DNA of 21,777 bases, taken from Clostridiales bacterium (lineage in GTDB: Bacteria; Bacillota; Clostridia; Christensenellales; CAG-314). Location: assembly GCA_003537755.1 (NCBI GenBank), contig DPQS01000046.1, positions 41,257 through 63,033 of the forward strand, read 5' to 3'. Positions 1-7,949 of this stretch are shown here, in pieces (positions within the stretch are counted from its first letter, which is position 1; each line of letters opens with the position of its first letter). The notes beneath the pieces are model-generated. The model was given only the letters and a program-made list of their open reading frames with translations. It was not told the DNA's origin and did not search any database. Made by a program: the position numbers and the translations under genes.

Positions 1-191
1 TTGTACACAGGCACACCCACGCAATTTTCACGCGGAGCGGCAGCCACTGCCACTCTGACCAACAAAACCGTTTGGTTGTCGTACTTCGCTACACCGGGGT
101 TAAAGGCCAAAACGACTTTGAGTTCGCTGTCGCACGGGACAAAATCACTTGCCGTAAGTATCGGGTTGGCTCGATATCTTTCTAATTTCAC
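1..191 (-). CDS. GH130 family beta-mannoside phosphorylase/hydrolase, N-terminal part (runs off left edge)
   Basis: Reading the minus strand from a GTG at 191, 63 codons stay open to the window edge. The start, MKLERYRANPILTASD, followed by FNPGVAKYDNQTVLLVRVA, matches the first blade of GH130 proteins (Arg..NPIL near the start, then FNPG and LL-RVA). GH130 enzymes are cytoplasmic five-bladed propellers that phosphorolyse or hydrolyse beta-linked mannosides such as mannosyl-glucose and mannobiose; this fragment does not show which. The GTG overlaps the TGA of the AraC gene by four bases (GTGA), and AGGAG lies 8 bases upstream, so the start is well supported. The gene is the tenth in the operon. 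Catalytic residues lie outside the window. There is no signal peptide, which fits a cytoplasmic enzyme acting on imported sugar. Confidence 0.8.
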   Translation of the reverse strand, partial: MKLERYRANPILTASDFVPCDSELKVVLAFNPGVAKYDNQTVLLVRVAVAAAPRENCVGVPVY

Positions 192-1066
192 CTGACAAAC
201 TCCTTTTTGCACTGTAATCGGTATTCACGCGGGGAAACGCCGCACAAACGCTTAAACGCCTTGTTGAAGCTTGCAACGTCTTCGAACCCGTAATACATGG
301 CAATCGTTTTTACCGTCAGATCCGTACGTAACAACATGAGCTTCGCCTGATCTATTTTTAGCATCATCTGAAACTTTTTCGGCGATGTATTAAGATGTTT
401 TTTGAATACCGAATACAGATAACTTTCCGAAACGCACACGGCAGAAGACATCTCTGCAACCGACAAAATGCGTTTTTCGTTTGCCTTCATTATTTCAGCA
501 ACCCGGTTTACTATATGGTTGCCGTACGATGGTTTAGTTGCCGCACGACCGAAGGAAAACTCGGGAGTGTCATCGTAGCAAGTGCGTATCACATGACATA
601 GCAGTTCGGTAATCAAAGCCTCCATCATTTGCCAGTATCCCAGACGCTTTGCGTCCATTTCGGAAAACATTCTCGTTATGGTTTCTTTAAGTTCTTGCGG
701 ACAATCCTGTATTACTTGTTGCGACTTGTTTTGCGTTATATAAGCCGCTTTTCCGTCGTTGCGATAAAAGGAACCTTTTATGTAATAAAACGACACAAAC
801 TCGCTATCCGAAAACTCCTCGTGTTGTTGCGATGGCTGCACGAAATAGAATCCGCCCTTTTCCACCGTAAATTCTTCGCCGTCGATTCGAGTTTTTATCG
901 AACCTTCTAATACATACACAAACTCGAATTCTTCGTGAATGTGCGGTTTGTAGTAGTAACCGTTTTCGCTGTCTTGCCGCCCTATGTTGTAAAACTTACT
1001 GACAACGTCTATCGACTTGGTAATTACGTTTTCTCTAAAAACGATGTTTTGCGTTTTGTTAGGCAT
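188..1066 (-). CDS. AraC family transcriptional regulator with cupin sensor domain
   Basis: A 292-residue protein with the usual two-part AraC layout. Residues about 25-115 form a cupin-like sugar-sensing domain (HIHEEFEFVYVLEG, then GEEFTVEKGGFYFVQP). Residues about 185-285 hold two helix-turn-helix motifs: the first around LSVAEMSSAVCVSESYLYSVFKK, and the second ending in the family signature GFEDVASFNKAFKRLCGVSPREY. It starts inside the DUF624 gene (8-base overlap) behind GGAGGGAGCAA, a strong ribosome site, and ends in a GTGA overlap with the GH130 gene. Proteins of this type usually activate a neighbouring sugar operon when ligand binds. Because the gene is near the 3' end of the operon, activation would be self-reinforcing. 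The direct repeat at 15880-15911 is the most likely target, by inference. Confidence 0.93.
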   Translation of the reverse strand: MPNKTQNIVFRENVITKSIDVVSKFYNIGRQDSENGYYYKPHIHEEFEFVYVLEGSIKTRIDGEEFTVEKGGFYFVQPSQQHEEFSDSEFVSFYYIKGSFYRNDGKAAYITQNKSQQVIQDCPQELKETITRMFSEMDAKRLGYWQMMEALITELLCHVIRTCYDDTPEFSFGRAATKPSYGNHIVNRVAEIMKANEKRILSVAEMSSAVCVSESYLYSVFKKHLNTSPKKFQMMLKIDQAKLMLLRTDLTVKTIAMYYGFEDVASFNKAFKRLCGVSPREYRLQCKKEFVR

Positions 1067-1934
1067 TTGCTCCCTCCGCCGTTACGGCATCGCTGTTGTT
1101 TTGCAGCCCTTCGCGATACAGCGACGGGTACTGCGTTTTGTTTATGTACTTGTCAAACGCAGAAAAAGCATTCAAAACGATTATCAATGTCGAATATCCT
1201 ATGCCTATGAAGAGGTTTACTATTACGCACAAAGTTACACCCAGCACAGACGGAAGGAAAACAACCAACCACACCGTTATCGTAGACAGTGCCAAAGCAA
1301 GCGCATTTTGCGGAAAACGCACAAAAGTAAGAGCGGTTGCGTTTAGCAGTAAAGCTTTTAACGATTGTTTATAAAACACGTTCAGCACGAAACAGTACGA
1401 AACAAAAATGCTTACTACCGCAAGCGCAAGTACGCCGACAACGTTCCACCACCATTCCGCTCCGAAAAACAAATCGCTGCACAATACCGCACAAACGGCA
1501 GAGGCGTACAATGCGCCCGTAACAAACGATCCCCAAAAATGTTGTTTTACTCCACGCCAAAAACATTGCGACACAAATACGATTTGTCGCTTTGCGTACA
1601 TTTTTATACATTGAGCGCATCCGCCCAGCCCCACAAACGCCACTGCGGTCAGAGGAATGTACACAAGTCCGTTGAATAACATTTGCCCTTTCAATTGCGT
1701 CGCCAACTCTACTTTTTGAGCATAATCCGTCAGACTAAGCAATTTTGCATACAGTGCGCTGTTTGCCATTGTAGACCAGTACATCCACACGACCAACGGT
1801 ACGGCAAACAAGGACGTCAGCGTGCTTAGCAATGCCAACGAACGCCAGTGAAACCTCAATATGTAGCCAAACTGTCCCAATCTGCTGTTGGGCAACGGCG
1901 TTTCCTTGTCGGAATACTTAAACAAATTAAACAC
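1059..1934 (-). CDS. DUF624 (YesL-like) integral membrane protein
   Basis: A 291-residue protein with five or six hydrophobic segments (about residues 32-54, 86-108, 133-157, 162-187 and a long pair at 210-255). The N-terminal layout, a short MFNLFKYSD start and then LGQFGYILRFHWRSLALLS before the first membrane span, is that of DUF624/YesL proteins. These are often encoded with LplB/YtcP/solute-binding sugar transporters in Firmicutes; their function is unknown, though a transport-accessory role is often assumed. The chosen start is GTG at 1934, with AAAAAGG upstream at a rather long spacing of about 12, so the start is less certain than the rest. It follows the RCC1 gene by 27 bases and overlaps the AraC gene. 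Confidence 0.8.
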   Translation of the reverse strand: MFNLFKYSDKETPLPNSRLGQFGYILRFHWRSLALLSTLTSLFAVPLVVWMYWSTMANSALYAKLLSLTDYAQKVELATQLKGQMLFNGLVYIPLTAVAFVGLGGCAQCIKMYAKRQIVFVSQCFWRGVKQHFWGSFVTGALYASAVCAVLCSDLFFGAEWWWNVVGVLALAVVSIFVSYCFVLNVFYKQSLKALLLNATALTFVRFPQNALALALSTITVWLVVFLPSVLGVTLCVIVNLFIGIGYSTLIIVLNAFSAFDKYINKTQYPSLYREGLQNNSDAVTAEGANA

Positions 1935-1961
1935 TTTGTCGCATTACCTTTTTCTTTGTTT

Positions 1962-3407
1962 TTAGTCCTTCTGCTTTTGTTTTGTTTTTTTACGTTTTAT
2001 TTCGGCAACGATAATGTAAGCGATCATTGTTGCGGCAACCAGGCACAGAAAAATTATCGGCCATGTCATATAATCCTTTTCGACAAAAACACCGTCATAC
2101 TGCTTTACTCTGAACAAAGTGCTTTGTACGGGAACGGTCGAAGTTGCCATGTTACCCGAGCACAGCTGCGCAAACCCGTTATCACCCATACTCCAGGTTT
2201 TGTCGGAGGAGTCCACCACAAACACTCGCGCAGAGCAACCGCCGGCAAAATCTTTCAAAATAGGCTCTGCTTTTTTAGTAGTGTCGACAGGCAATGCGTC
2301 CAATTCCGCCTCGCTTGCGCCTGCCGCCTTTTTTTCCTGCAAGTTTATCGGAGCATAAAACTGCACTTTCGTAGCTATCGTCACGGGGTTTCCGCCCGTA
2401 TCGAATCCGCAGTTGTTGTTGCGATTTACGCCGAAGGCAAACAGTTTACCTTCGGAAGAGATTATGTAGTTAGTTGTGCCGCAACACAAAATCTTTTTTG
2501 CGACAATGTCTACCGACGCATCGTCTTGTTTGAAATCAACGATTTGTTGCGGAACGGCATATCTGTTTTCCTGCCCTGCGGCAATCTGACCGCTTTTGTT
2601 GTCGCCCCAAACGTAAACCTTGCCGCTTTGCGTAAGCGCCATAGCGTTGCTGCCGCTCGCAGATATTTCCGTTACTTTTTCGTCGATATCGCACTTGTAG
2701 GCAACGCTGTTTTTGGGACTCTTGTCTACTTCGTCACCCGCGCCGAGTTCGCCGTAGTAGTTATCGCCGAAAGCATACACTTCGCCGTTGTCGGTAAGAA
2801 CATACGAAGTATACTCGGCCGCCGCTATTTGCACTATCTTTTTGTCTGTTGCCGCAACCTTGCAAAATGACCGTTGTACGCTGTCTTTTGCGTATTGCGA
2901 AGGTACGCCCAATTGACCGTATTCGTTGTTTCCTGCCGCATAGACCGTTCCGTCGTCGGACAAAAGTAACGTATGTCGTTTGCCGCACGCAACTGCTGTC
3001 GGCGTAAAACCTACGTCCACCCGCGTGGGTTTAGAAACACTTTCGCAAACATTGCCCAAGCCGAGTTGTCCGCTGACGTTTTTTCCCCAAGCAAACAATT
3101 GTCGGTTGCAAACGGCAAAAGCAAACGATTCTTCTCCTGCCGCAACAATAGTTACGTTGTCCGCCACAAATTGCGGGTCTATATGAGAAACGTCCGACCC
3201 TACGCCCAGACAGCCATATGCGTTGTCACCTACGGAGTAAAGTTTTCCTCCTGCATTTACGTACAAAGAGAATCCGCCGGATCCTGCGTATTTTGCCACC
3301 GAATAATCGTCAATCTCTGCCAAAGCGATATCCGAAAACGCAAAAGACAAACACAACGTCAACACGAGAATGATTATTAAGTTACTTGTTTTTTGCAAGG
3401 TATTCAT
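1962..3407 (-). CDS. Membrane-anchored RCC1-repeat beta-propeller, extracellular
   Basis: A 481-residue protein. Residues 1-30 form a signal peptide (LIIILVLTLCLSFAFS, likely cut near ALA-E). Seven RCC1-type repeats follow, recognisable by G.[LV][YF].[WF/AV]G.N..GQLG: GKLYSVGDNAYGCLGVG, QLFAWGKNVSGQLGLG, TVYAAGNNEYGQLGV, EVYAFGDNYYGELGAG, KVYVWGDNKSGQIAAG, KLFAFGVNRNNNCG and KTWSMGDNGFAQLCSG. Seven repeats fit one closed seven-bladed propeller. Residues about 449-470 are a membrane span with a Lys/Arg-rich tail (KRKKTKQKQKD), so the propeller would face outward. An insertion (about residues 345-385, with AAGASEAELDALP) sits before the last blade. RCC1 propellers are known as protein- and nucleosome-binding folds in eukaryotes. 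Its place between the binding protein and DUF624 suggests a surface role in substrate capture or in docking the large surface proteins, but the function is unknown. It overlaps the binding-protein gene by 26 bases and lacks a clear ribosome site, so translation is probably coupled. Confidence 0.88.
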   Translation of the reverse strand: MNTLQKTSNLIIILVLTLCLSFAFSDIALAEIDDYSVAKYAGSGGFSLYVNAGGKLYSVGDNAYGCLGVGSDVSHIDPQFVADNVTIVAAGEESFAFAVCNRQLFAWGKNVSGQLGLGNVCESVSKPTRVDVGFTPTAVACGKRHTLLLSDDGTVYAAGNNEYGQLGVPSQYAKDSVQRSFCKVAATDKKIVQIAAAEYTSYVLTDNGEVYAFGDNYYGELGAGDEVDKSPKNSVAYKCDIDEKVTEISASGSNAMALTQSGKVYVWGDNKSGQIAAGQENRYAVPQQIVDFKQDDASVDIVAKKILCCGTTNYIISSEGKLFAFGVNRNNNCGFDTGGNPVTIATKVQFYAPINLQEKKAAGASEAELDALPVDTTKKAEPILKDFAGGCSARVFVVDSSDKTWSMGDNGFAQLCSGNMATSTVPVQSTLFRVKQYDGVFVEKDYMTWPIIFLCLVAATMIAYIIVAEIKRKKTKQKQKD

Positions 3408-5151
3408 TGAATTGAAGTAATAGATCCTTTTGAATTTCCGTAAGGGCTTTTTGCAATGCCGTATCGCTACGCAAAGAGTTTATGTAACCGCTATAAGACG
3501 AAACGGGATCTTTAGTCATGCCTAGTTCGTAAGCAACCAGATTGGATTTCATCGAAGCGATGCTCGGATTGTCCAACGCAGTCGAAACGCTTGAACTTCT
3601 GCCTACGGTAGAGAACAAAAAGTCGGAGTACAGTTGCGGAGAGTATCTCTCGGGACTGTACATATAATGGCTGTATTCCAACACTTTTGCGTCGCTTGCG
3701 TAAGGCAATCTTATGTAGGTCGGATTCCATGTAAGCAAATATGCCGTAAACGTGTAGGGCTGTTTGCCGACAGTAGACACCGTGCCTTGTATAACGTTGC
3801 CGCTTTCGTCCTTTGCTTCGTCCCAATGCTCACCCTTGATGCCGTATTGGAACAGGTCGTGATTCTCTTGAGAAGAGAACAACCAGTCAAAGAATTTCAT
3901 TATCTTGGGGACTTTTTCGGCAGGAACGTTTTTGGGAATTGCCAAGAAGTTCCATGCGCGATAGTCGGTTGCCTGCACGCCCTCTTTCTTGTTGCGAATA
4001 TCGGCGTCCTGCACGAAGATTTCTAATTCTGCGGAAGGTTCGGCCTTTTTTACCGCTTCTTCGTATTCGTTGAAGTTGCCTATGCTTTGCAACACCGACG
4101 CCGCCATACCCAACTTAAACTTGTTGTTGGACTCCGTTTCGTTGCTTACGTCGCCCATCATTCCGTCAACGTTCCAACGACGGACAATCTCGTAGTTTTG
4201 TTGCCAGGAAGTGTCCTCGGTTTGGAATCCCGAAGGAAACGCGCTTTTACCGTTAGGCGCGGACGGATTAAGGTTTGTTACGTTTGCCGCAACCGCTTCG
4301 CCGGAACGTTCGTCTATGTACACTTCGCCTTCAATCAAGCCGGAATTTATGGATATTTCGGTCTTGATACCGTTTTTGTAGTAATCGGAAGGCAACACGT
4401 TTGCCGGTTCGCGACGAGAGATTATTTCGTAAGCACTGTACTGACCGTCCTTGTTGCACACCATGGGAATCACGTCGCTTTTTATCGTTCCGCTTCCCGC
4501 ATGGTCTTTTACCCAGTAGATGTAATACTCGTACTCGTAAAAGTTGTCGATTCCGTCAATCAGGTCGGCGGCTTTCGCCGTGTTTTGCGCAAGCGAAGCA
4601 GGCTTTGTCCAGGAAGTATCCGCAGCGCACTGCTCACGCCAGTCTTTGCGAATAAAGGTTACGGATATGTCGCCGAACGATTCGGTAACTGGTATGCCGT
4701 ACACTCCGCCGCTAAACTTGTTGTTTTCGATATATTCGGTGCTAAACGCTTTTTTCAACCCCGGGTACTCGTCGTTGTTGAAGTACGAAGCCAAATCATA
4801 GTAGTAACCGCGAGTTGAAAACTTTTCAAGCAACAACCACTGAGCGTCGAACACCACATCGTAATTTGTCTTTTTTGCAGAAAAGTACAAATTAAGGTTT
4901 TGCTTGTAAGTGTCTTGCGTGGCTTCAAACTTAAATTTTAGTTTAAGTCCGTCGTTTTGAGCCGCATATTCGTCATTGTACTTTTGCAAGACCTTTTCAA
5001 ACCCGGCAGGCATAAGTCCGTCGGCATTCCACAAGTAAAAACTTATCGTTCCGGGATCGTTGTCGCTCGGGTTGTTGCACGCGACAAGTAATGGCAAGAC
5101 CATTGCAAGCATCAATAACAGTGCGCCAACCGTAATGATTTTCTTTTTCAT
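3382..5151 (-). CDS. Extracellular sugar-binding lipoprotein of an ABC importer (family 1, LipO/YtcQ-like)
   Basis: A 589-residue lipoprotein. The signal peptide carries the lipobox LLVAC with Cys25, the anchor to the outer face of the membrane. The mature part begins GTISFYLWNADGLMPAGFEKVLQKYNDEY, the typical first strand and helix of family 1 solute-binding proteins. At about 590 residues it is in the long LipO/YtcQ class that partners LplB- and YtcP-type permeases for oligosaccharides. Late-domain features fit, such as AWNFLAIPKNVPAEKVPKIMKFFDWLFSS and YGIKGEHW. ATG at 5151 is preferred over a TTG two codons earlier because GGAGG lies 6 bases upstream of the ATG and would overlap the TTG. 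It follows the second permease by 15 bases. The substrate cannot be read from the sequence; the GH130 neighbour suggests a mannoside. Confidence 0.93.
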   Translation of the reverse strand: MKKKIITVGALLLMLAMVLPLLVACNNPSDNDPGTISFYLWNADGLMPAGFEKVLQKYNDEYAAQNDGLKLKFKFEATQDTYKQNLNLYFSAKKTNYDVVFDAQWLLLEKFSTRGYYYDLASYFNNDEYPGLKKAFSTEYIENNKFSGGVYGIPVTESFGDISVTFIRKDWREQCAADTSWTKPASLAQNTAKAADLIDGIDNFYEYEYYIYWVKDHAGSGTIKSDVIPMVCNKDGQYSAYEIISRREPANVLPSDYYKNGIKTEISINSGLIEGEVYIDERSGEAVAANVTNLNPSAPNGKSAFPSGFQTEDTSWQQNYEIVRRWNVDGMMGDVSNETESNNKFKLGMAASVLQSIGNFNEYEEAVKKAEPSAELEIFVQDADIRNKKEGVQATDYRAWNFLAIPKNVPAEKVPKIMKFFDWLFSSQENHDLFQYGIKGEHWDEAKDESGNVIQGTVSTVGKQPYTFTAYLLTWNPTYIRLPYASDAKVLEYSHYMYSPERYSPQLYSDFLFSTVGRSSSVSTALDNPSIASMKSNLVAYELGMTKDPVSSYSGYINSLRSDTALQKALTEIQKDLLLQFNEYLAKNK

Positions 5152-5166
5152 AATCAACCTCCGTTA

Positions 5167-6069
5167 TTATTCTTTAACTCCGCCAACGCGAAGTCCTTTG
5201 ACAAAATATTTTTGCAAAAACGGATACAGTAAAACGATGGGACCTACGGTAACCATTGCCGTTGCCAGACGTATTGTGTTTGCAGGCACGGATATAACTC
5301 CTGCCGGAAGTCCTGCCTGCCCGACGTTTTGCGCCGCCGAAATACTGTTTACCATGCGCACGATTATGTATTGCAACGTATACAGCTTTTCGTTGTCTAT
5401 GTACAGCGAACTTGCCATCCACTCGTTCCAAAATCCCAAAGCGGTAAACAAACCTATTGTTGCCATTGCCGGCAAAGACAACGGCAGTACTATCTTAAAT
5501 GCAATTATGCCTTCGCTTGCGCCGTCGATTTTTGCCGATTCTATCAGCGAAGCAGGAATTTCGTTGAAAAAATTGCGCAACAGAAACATGTTCCACACGT
5601 TAAAGCAAGCGGGAATGATGTACACCCAAATGCTGTTGTCCAAATGCAGATAGTTGGTAATCAGCAAGTAATTTGCCACCAATCCGCCCGAAAACAAGCA
5701 TGTGAAGTAGAAAAACAAACTGATTCCGTTGCGATACTTCAACTTGCCGCCTGAAAGCGCATAGGCCGCAAGACTTGTTACAACCAACGAAAGAGCCGTA
5801 CCTGCTACCGTAATAAAAACTGTAACAAGGTATGCGCGCGGAATAACGTCGTTGGCAAAGATTGTGCGGTATGCGTCCAGCGAAAACTTGGACGGGATAA
5901 GTCGGTATCCTTCGCTTATCAGTGTGTTTTCGTCGGCAAACGAACTCACAAGTACCTGATAAAACGGATACACGCACATAAGAGCAAACACGCCCAGCAA
6001 CACGTAAAAAACGATGTTTAACGCCACGTCGCTTTTATTCTGTTTAATTTTGTTTACGTTCTTTTTCAT
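5167..6069 (-). CDS. ABC sugar importer permease, YtcP/AraQ type
   Basis: A 300-residue inner-membrane permease with six likely spans (first at about residues 17-40, NIVFYVLLGVFALMCVYPF). The EAA loop, which contacts the ATPase, is at about residues 173-200 (IPASLIESAKIDGASE, then FKIVLPLSLP). The C-terminal YPFLQKYFVKGLRVGGVKE is the standard ending of YtcP/AraQ-type permeases. The ATG at 6069 is one base after the stop of the other permease (TGATATG). The in-frame start 17 codons further upstream would lie inside that gene and adds only a charged non-family extension, so I reject it. A GGAGG lies 15 bases upstream, too far to be ideal, so translation is probably coupled. It forms a heterodimer with the upstream permease. 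Confidence 0.93.
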   Translation of the reverse strand: MKKNVNKIKQNKSDVALNIVFYVLLGVFALMCVYPFYQVLVSSFADENTLISEGYRLIPSKFSLDAYRTIFANDVIPRAYLVTVFITVAGTALSLVVTSLAAYALSGGKLKYRNGISLFFYFTCLFSGGLVANYLLITNYLHLDNSIWVYIIPACFNVWNMFLLRNFFNEIPASLIESAKIDGASEGIIAFKIVLPLSLPAMATIGLFTALGFWNEWMASSLYIDNEKLYTLQYIIVRMVNSISAAQNVGQAGLPAGVISVPANTIRLATAMVTVGPIVLLYPFLQKYFVKGLRVGGVKE

Positions 6070-6070
6070 A

Positions 6071-7012
6071 TCAAAACAGCGACGCCTCCGGAGCATATCT
6101 GCGAGTAAGTCCGTTTGCAACCAACACCATTACCAGACCCAAAACGGATTGATATATGCCTACCGCCATCGTTTTGCTGAAATCGCTTTGCGTTCTTACC
6201 GCGCGATAGACGTAAGTGTCGATAACGTCTGTTGTAGGGTACAGCAACGAATTGTCGCCGATAAACGGGTAAATCATCCCGAAATCACCTCTGAAAACAC
6301 TGCCTATACTAAACAACAGTTGCAAAATTACCACTTCTTTAAGCAAAGGCAACGTTACCCTGAAAATGCACTGGAATCTGTTTGCCCCGTCGATTTTTGC
6401 CGCTTCGTAGATATCCGGAGAAATGCCGGCTATTGCCGCCATGTAGATTATCGAACTCCACCCTGCGGTTTTCCACACTCTGATGATGATAAAAGTCGCT
6501 CTCCAGACAGACGGATCGGTGCTGAATTCTATTTGATCTGCGCCAATGCCCGTCAACACTTTGTTGATTATGCCGTCGGTAGACAAAAACGCCACCGAAA
6601 ACAGTGCTACAGATGCCCAACTTACAAAGTTAGGCAAGGTCATAAAAGTCTGCGACAATTTTACGTAAATCTTGTTGGTCAACTCGCTTAACAGAATTGC
6701 TATGGCAAGTGCGGCAATCGTACCGGTAATAATAAACATCACGTTTAGGTACAGCGTGTTTACGGTAACTTCTATCCACTTCGAGCCGCTGAAAAAGAAC
6801 TTGAAATTGTCAAACCACACCCATTCGCTACCGAATATGCCCTGTACGGGATCGTAGTTTTCAAACGCTATCAGCATGCCTACCATAGGCAAATAAGCAA
6901 AAACCACAATAAACACTATTGCAGGCAACAGTAGCAGGTATCTCCCGCGATTTTTTATCAAGTCACTTTGTTTTCGCAAGCCTTTGCTCTTAAATTGTTT
7001 TGATTTTTTCAT
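6071..7012 (-). CDS. ABC sugar importer permease, LplB/YteP type
   Basis: A 313-residue permease with a basic N-terminus and first span at about residues 24-48 (RYLLLLPAIVFIVVFAYLPM). It contains ENYDPVQGIFGSEWVWFDNF, the periplasmic-side segment typical of LplB/YteP proteins. The EAA loop lies at about residues 200-224 (DIYEAAKIDGANRFQC, then RVTLPLL). The C-terminus NGLTRRYAPEASLF is also typical. It pairs with the YtcP-type permease that follows one base later. Its ATG is inside the end of the DUF1861 gene (23-base overlap) with no clear ribosome site, which points to coupled translation. No ATPase gene is present in the window; importers of this class usually share a general MsmX-type ATPase encoded elsewhere. 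Confidence 0.93.
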   Translation of the reverse strand: MKKSKQFKSKGLRKQSDLIKNRGRYLLLLPAIVFIVVFAYLPMVGMLIAFENYDPVQGIFGSEWVWFDNFKFFFSGSKWIEVTVNTLYLNVMFIITGTIAALAIAILLSELTNKIYVKLSQTFMTLPNFVSWASVALFSVAFLSTDGIINKVLTGIGADQIEFSTDPSVWRATFIIIRVWKTAGWSSIIYMAAIAGISPDIYEAAKIDGANRFQCIFRVTLPLLKEVVILQLLFSIGSVFRGDFGMIYPFIGDNSLLYPTTDVIDTYVYRAVRTQSDFSKTMAVGIYQSVLGLVMVLVANGLTRRYAPEASLF

Positions 7013-7949
7013 ATTCTAAAAACGGATCGGGTATCGTTGCGCTACCTACCGCGCTGTCGCTTAAACCCGTGTAAACTGTCGCAGTGCCACCTTGGTGACG
7101 GATTATTCCCGCCATAAAAGTTACGTCTGCCAACTTGGGTTCTCTCGGCTCGTAATACGGAAAACATTTCCTGCCGACGATTATTTTCATGTCGCTTGTT
7201 TTTAGGGTGTCCGGATCCAAAGCAAACGCCGCGCCGTAATAATGCAGTTTTTCTCCTTCACGGTCGTAGCTACGGTAACTTTTGTGCGCTATTATCCCGA
7301 CCAGACCGTTACTTAACAAATAAGCAGCATTGGATCCGCCCCATTCGTCGGGAAGAAAGAAATCGTTTAACTTCGGAGCGGACGCGATTACGTTTTCGTT
7401 CAGGTCGTAAATCGAATCTATCTTGACAAATCCTATCCGCGCCAGATGACCGTCGTTTATTTCTTTTCCCAACGGACGAGTAAGCACGCCCACCTTGCCG
7501 TCTTGCAGTTGCACCAAGCGGATATCTTTCATGTGCAAGGGTCCGCTTGTCAGGTATTGCGCTTCGTATGGCGAATTGCAAATGTAGAAATCCGTCTTCC
7601 ATTCGGCAACGCCGTCGTTAAAGGAAACGTTTACGCCTGCCACTACCAATTTTCCGTCGATATAAGCGACGGACGGATCTTCCAGATCGAAAACGTACGA
7701 ATCGGGAACAAAATACCAACCGTCAGACTTTTTTTGAAAAAAACAAGTTTTGGAATACCGTCCGTTGCGCGGTTGCGTACGACACAAAATGTACTGTTTC
7801 CCGTCAATTTCAAACGGCATGGACGAATTGTAACAATCCACTTTGTCTTGCAAATCAAACCACTCTAATTTAGCGTTGCCTACTTTGCAGTTTTGCTCGA
7901 ATTCGGAGTATTGCACTTGTGTTTTCGTGGGAGTAACCTTATTAAACAT
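6990..7949 (-). CDS. DUF1861 family protein, GH43/GH130-like beta-propeller
   Basis: A 319-residue cytoplasmic protein without signal peptide. Features I recognise from the DUF1861 family are PFEIDGKQYILCR (first blade), EDPSVAYIDGKLVVAGV, MKDIRLVQLQDGKVGVLTRP, DEWGGSNAAYLLSNGLVGII, KLADVTFMAGIIR, and the ending GTATVYTGLSDSAVG followed by IPDPF. Such proteins look like five-bladed propellers related to GH43/GH130 enzymes. Their activity is, as far as I know, not firmly established, so glycoside processing is inferred from fold and from the GH130 gene in the same operon. The ATG at 7949 sits 8 bases inside the end of the giant gene, behind a purine-rich GGAAGGAAAGAG site. It runs into the LplB-type permease with a 23-base overlap. 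Confidence 0.8.
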   Translation of the reverse strand: MFNKVTPTKTQVQYSEFEQNCKVGNAKLEWFDLQDKVDCYNSSMPFEIDGKQYILCRTQPRNGRYSKTCFFQKKSDGWYFVPDSYVFDLEDPSVAYIDGKLVVAGVNVSFNDGVAEWKTDFYICNSPYEAQYLTSGPLHMKDIRLVQLQDGKVGVLTRPLGKEINDGHLARIGFVKIDSIYDLNENVIASAPKLNDFFLPDEWGGSNAAYLLSNGLVGIIAHKSYRSYDREGEKLHYYGAAFALDPDTLKTSDMKIIVGRKCFPYYEPREPKLADVTFMAGIIRHQGGTATVYTGLSDSAVGSATIPDPFLEYEKIKTI

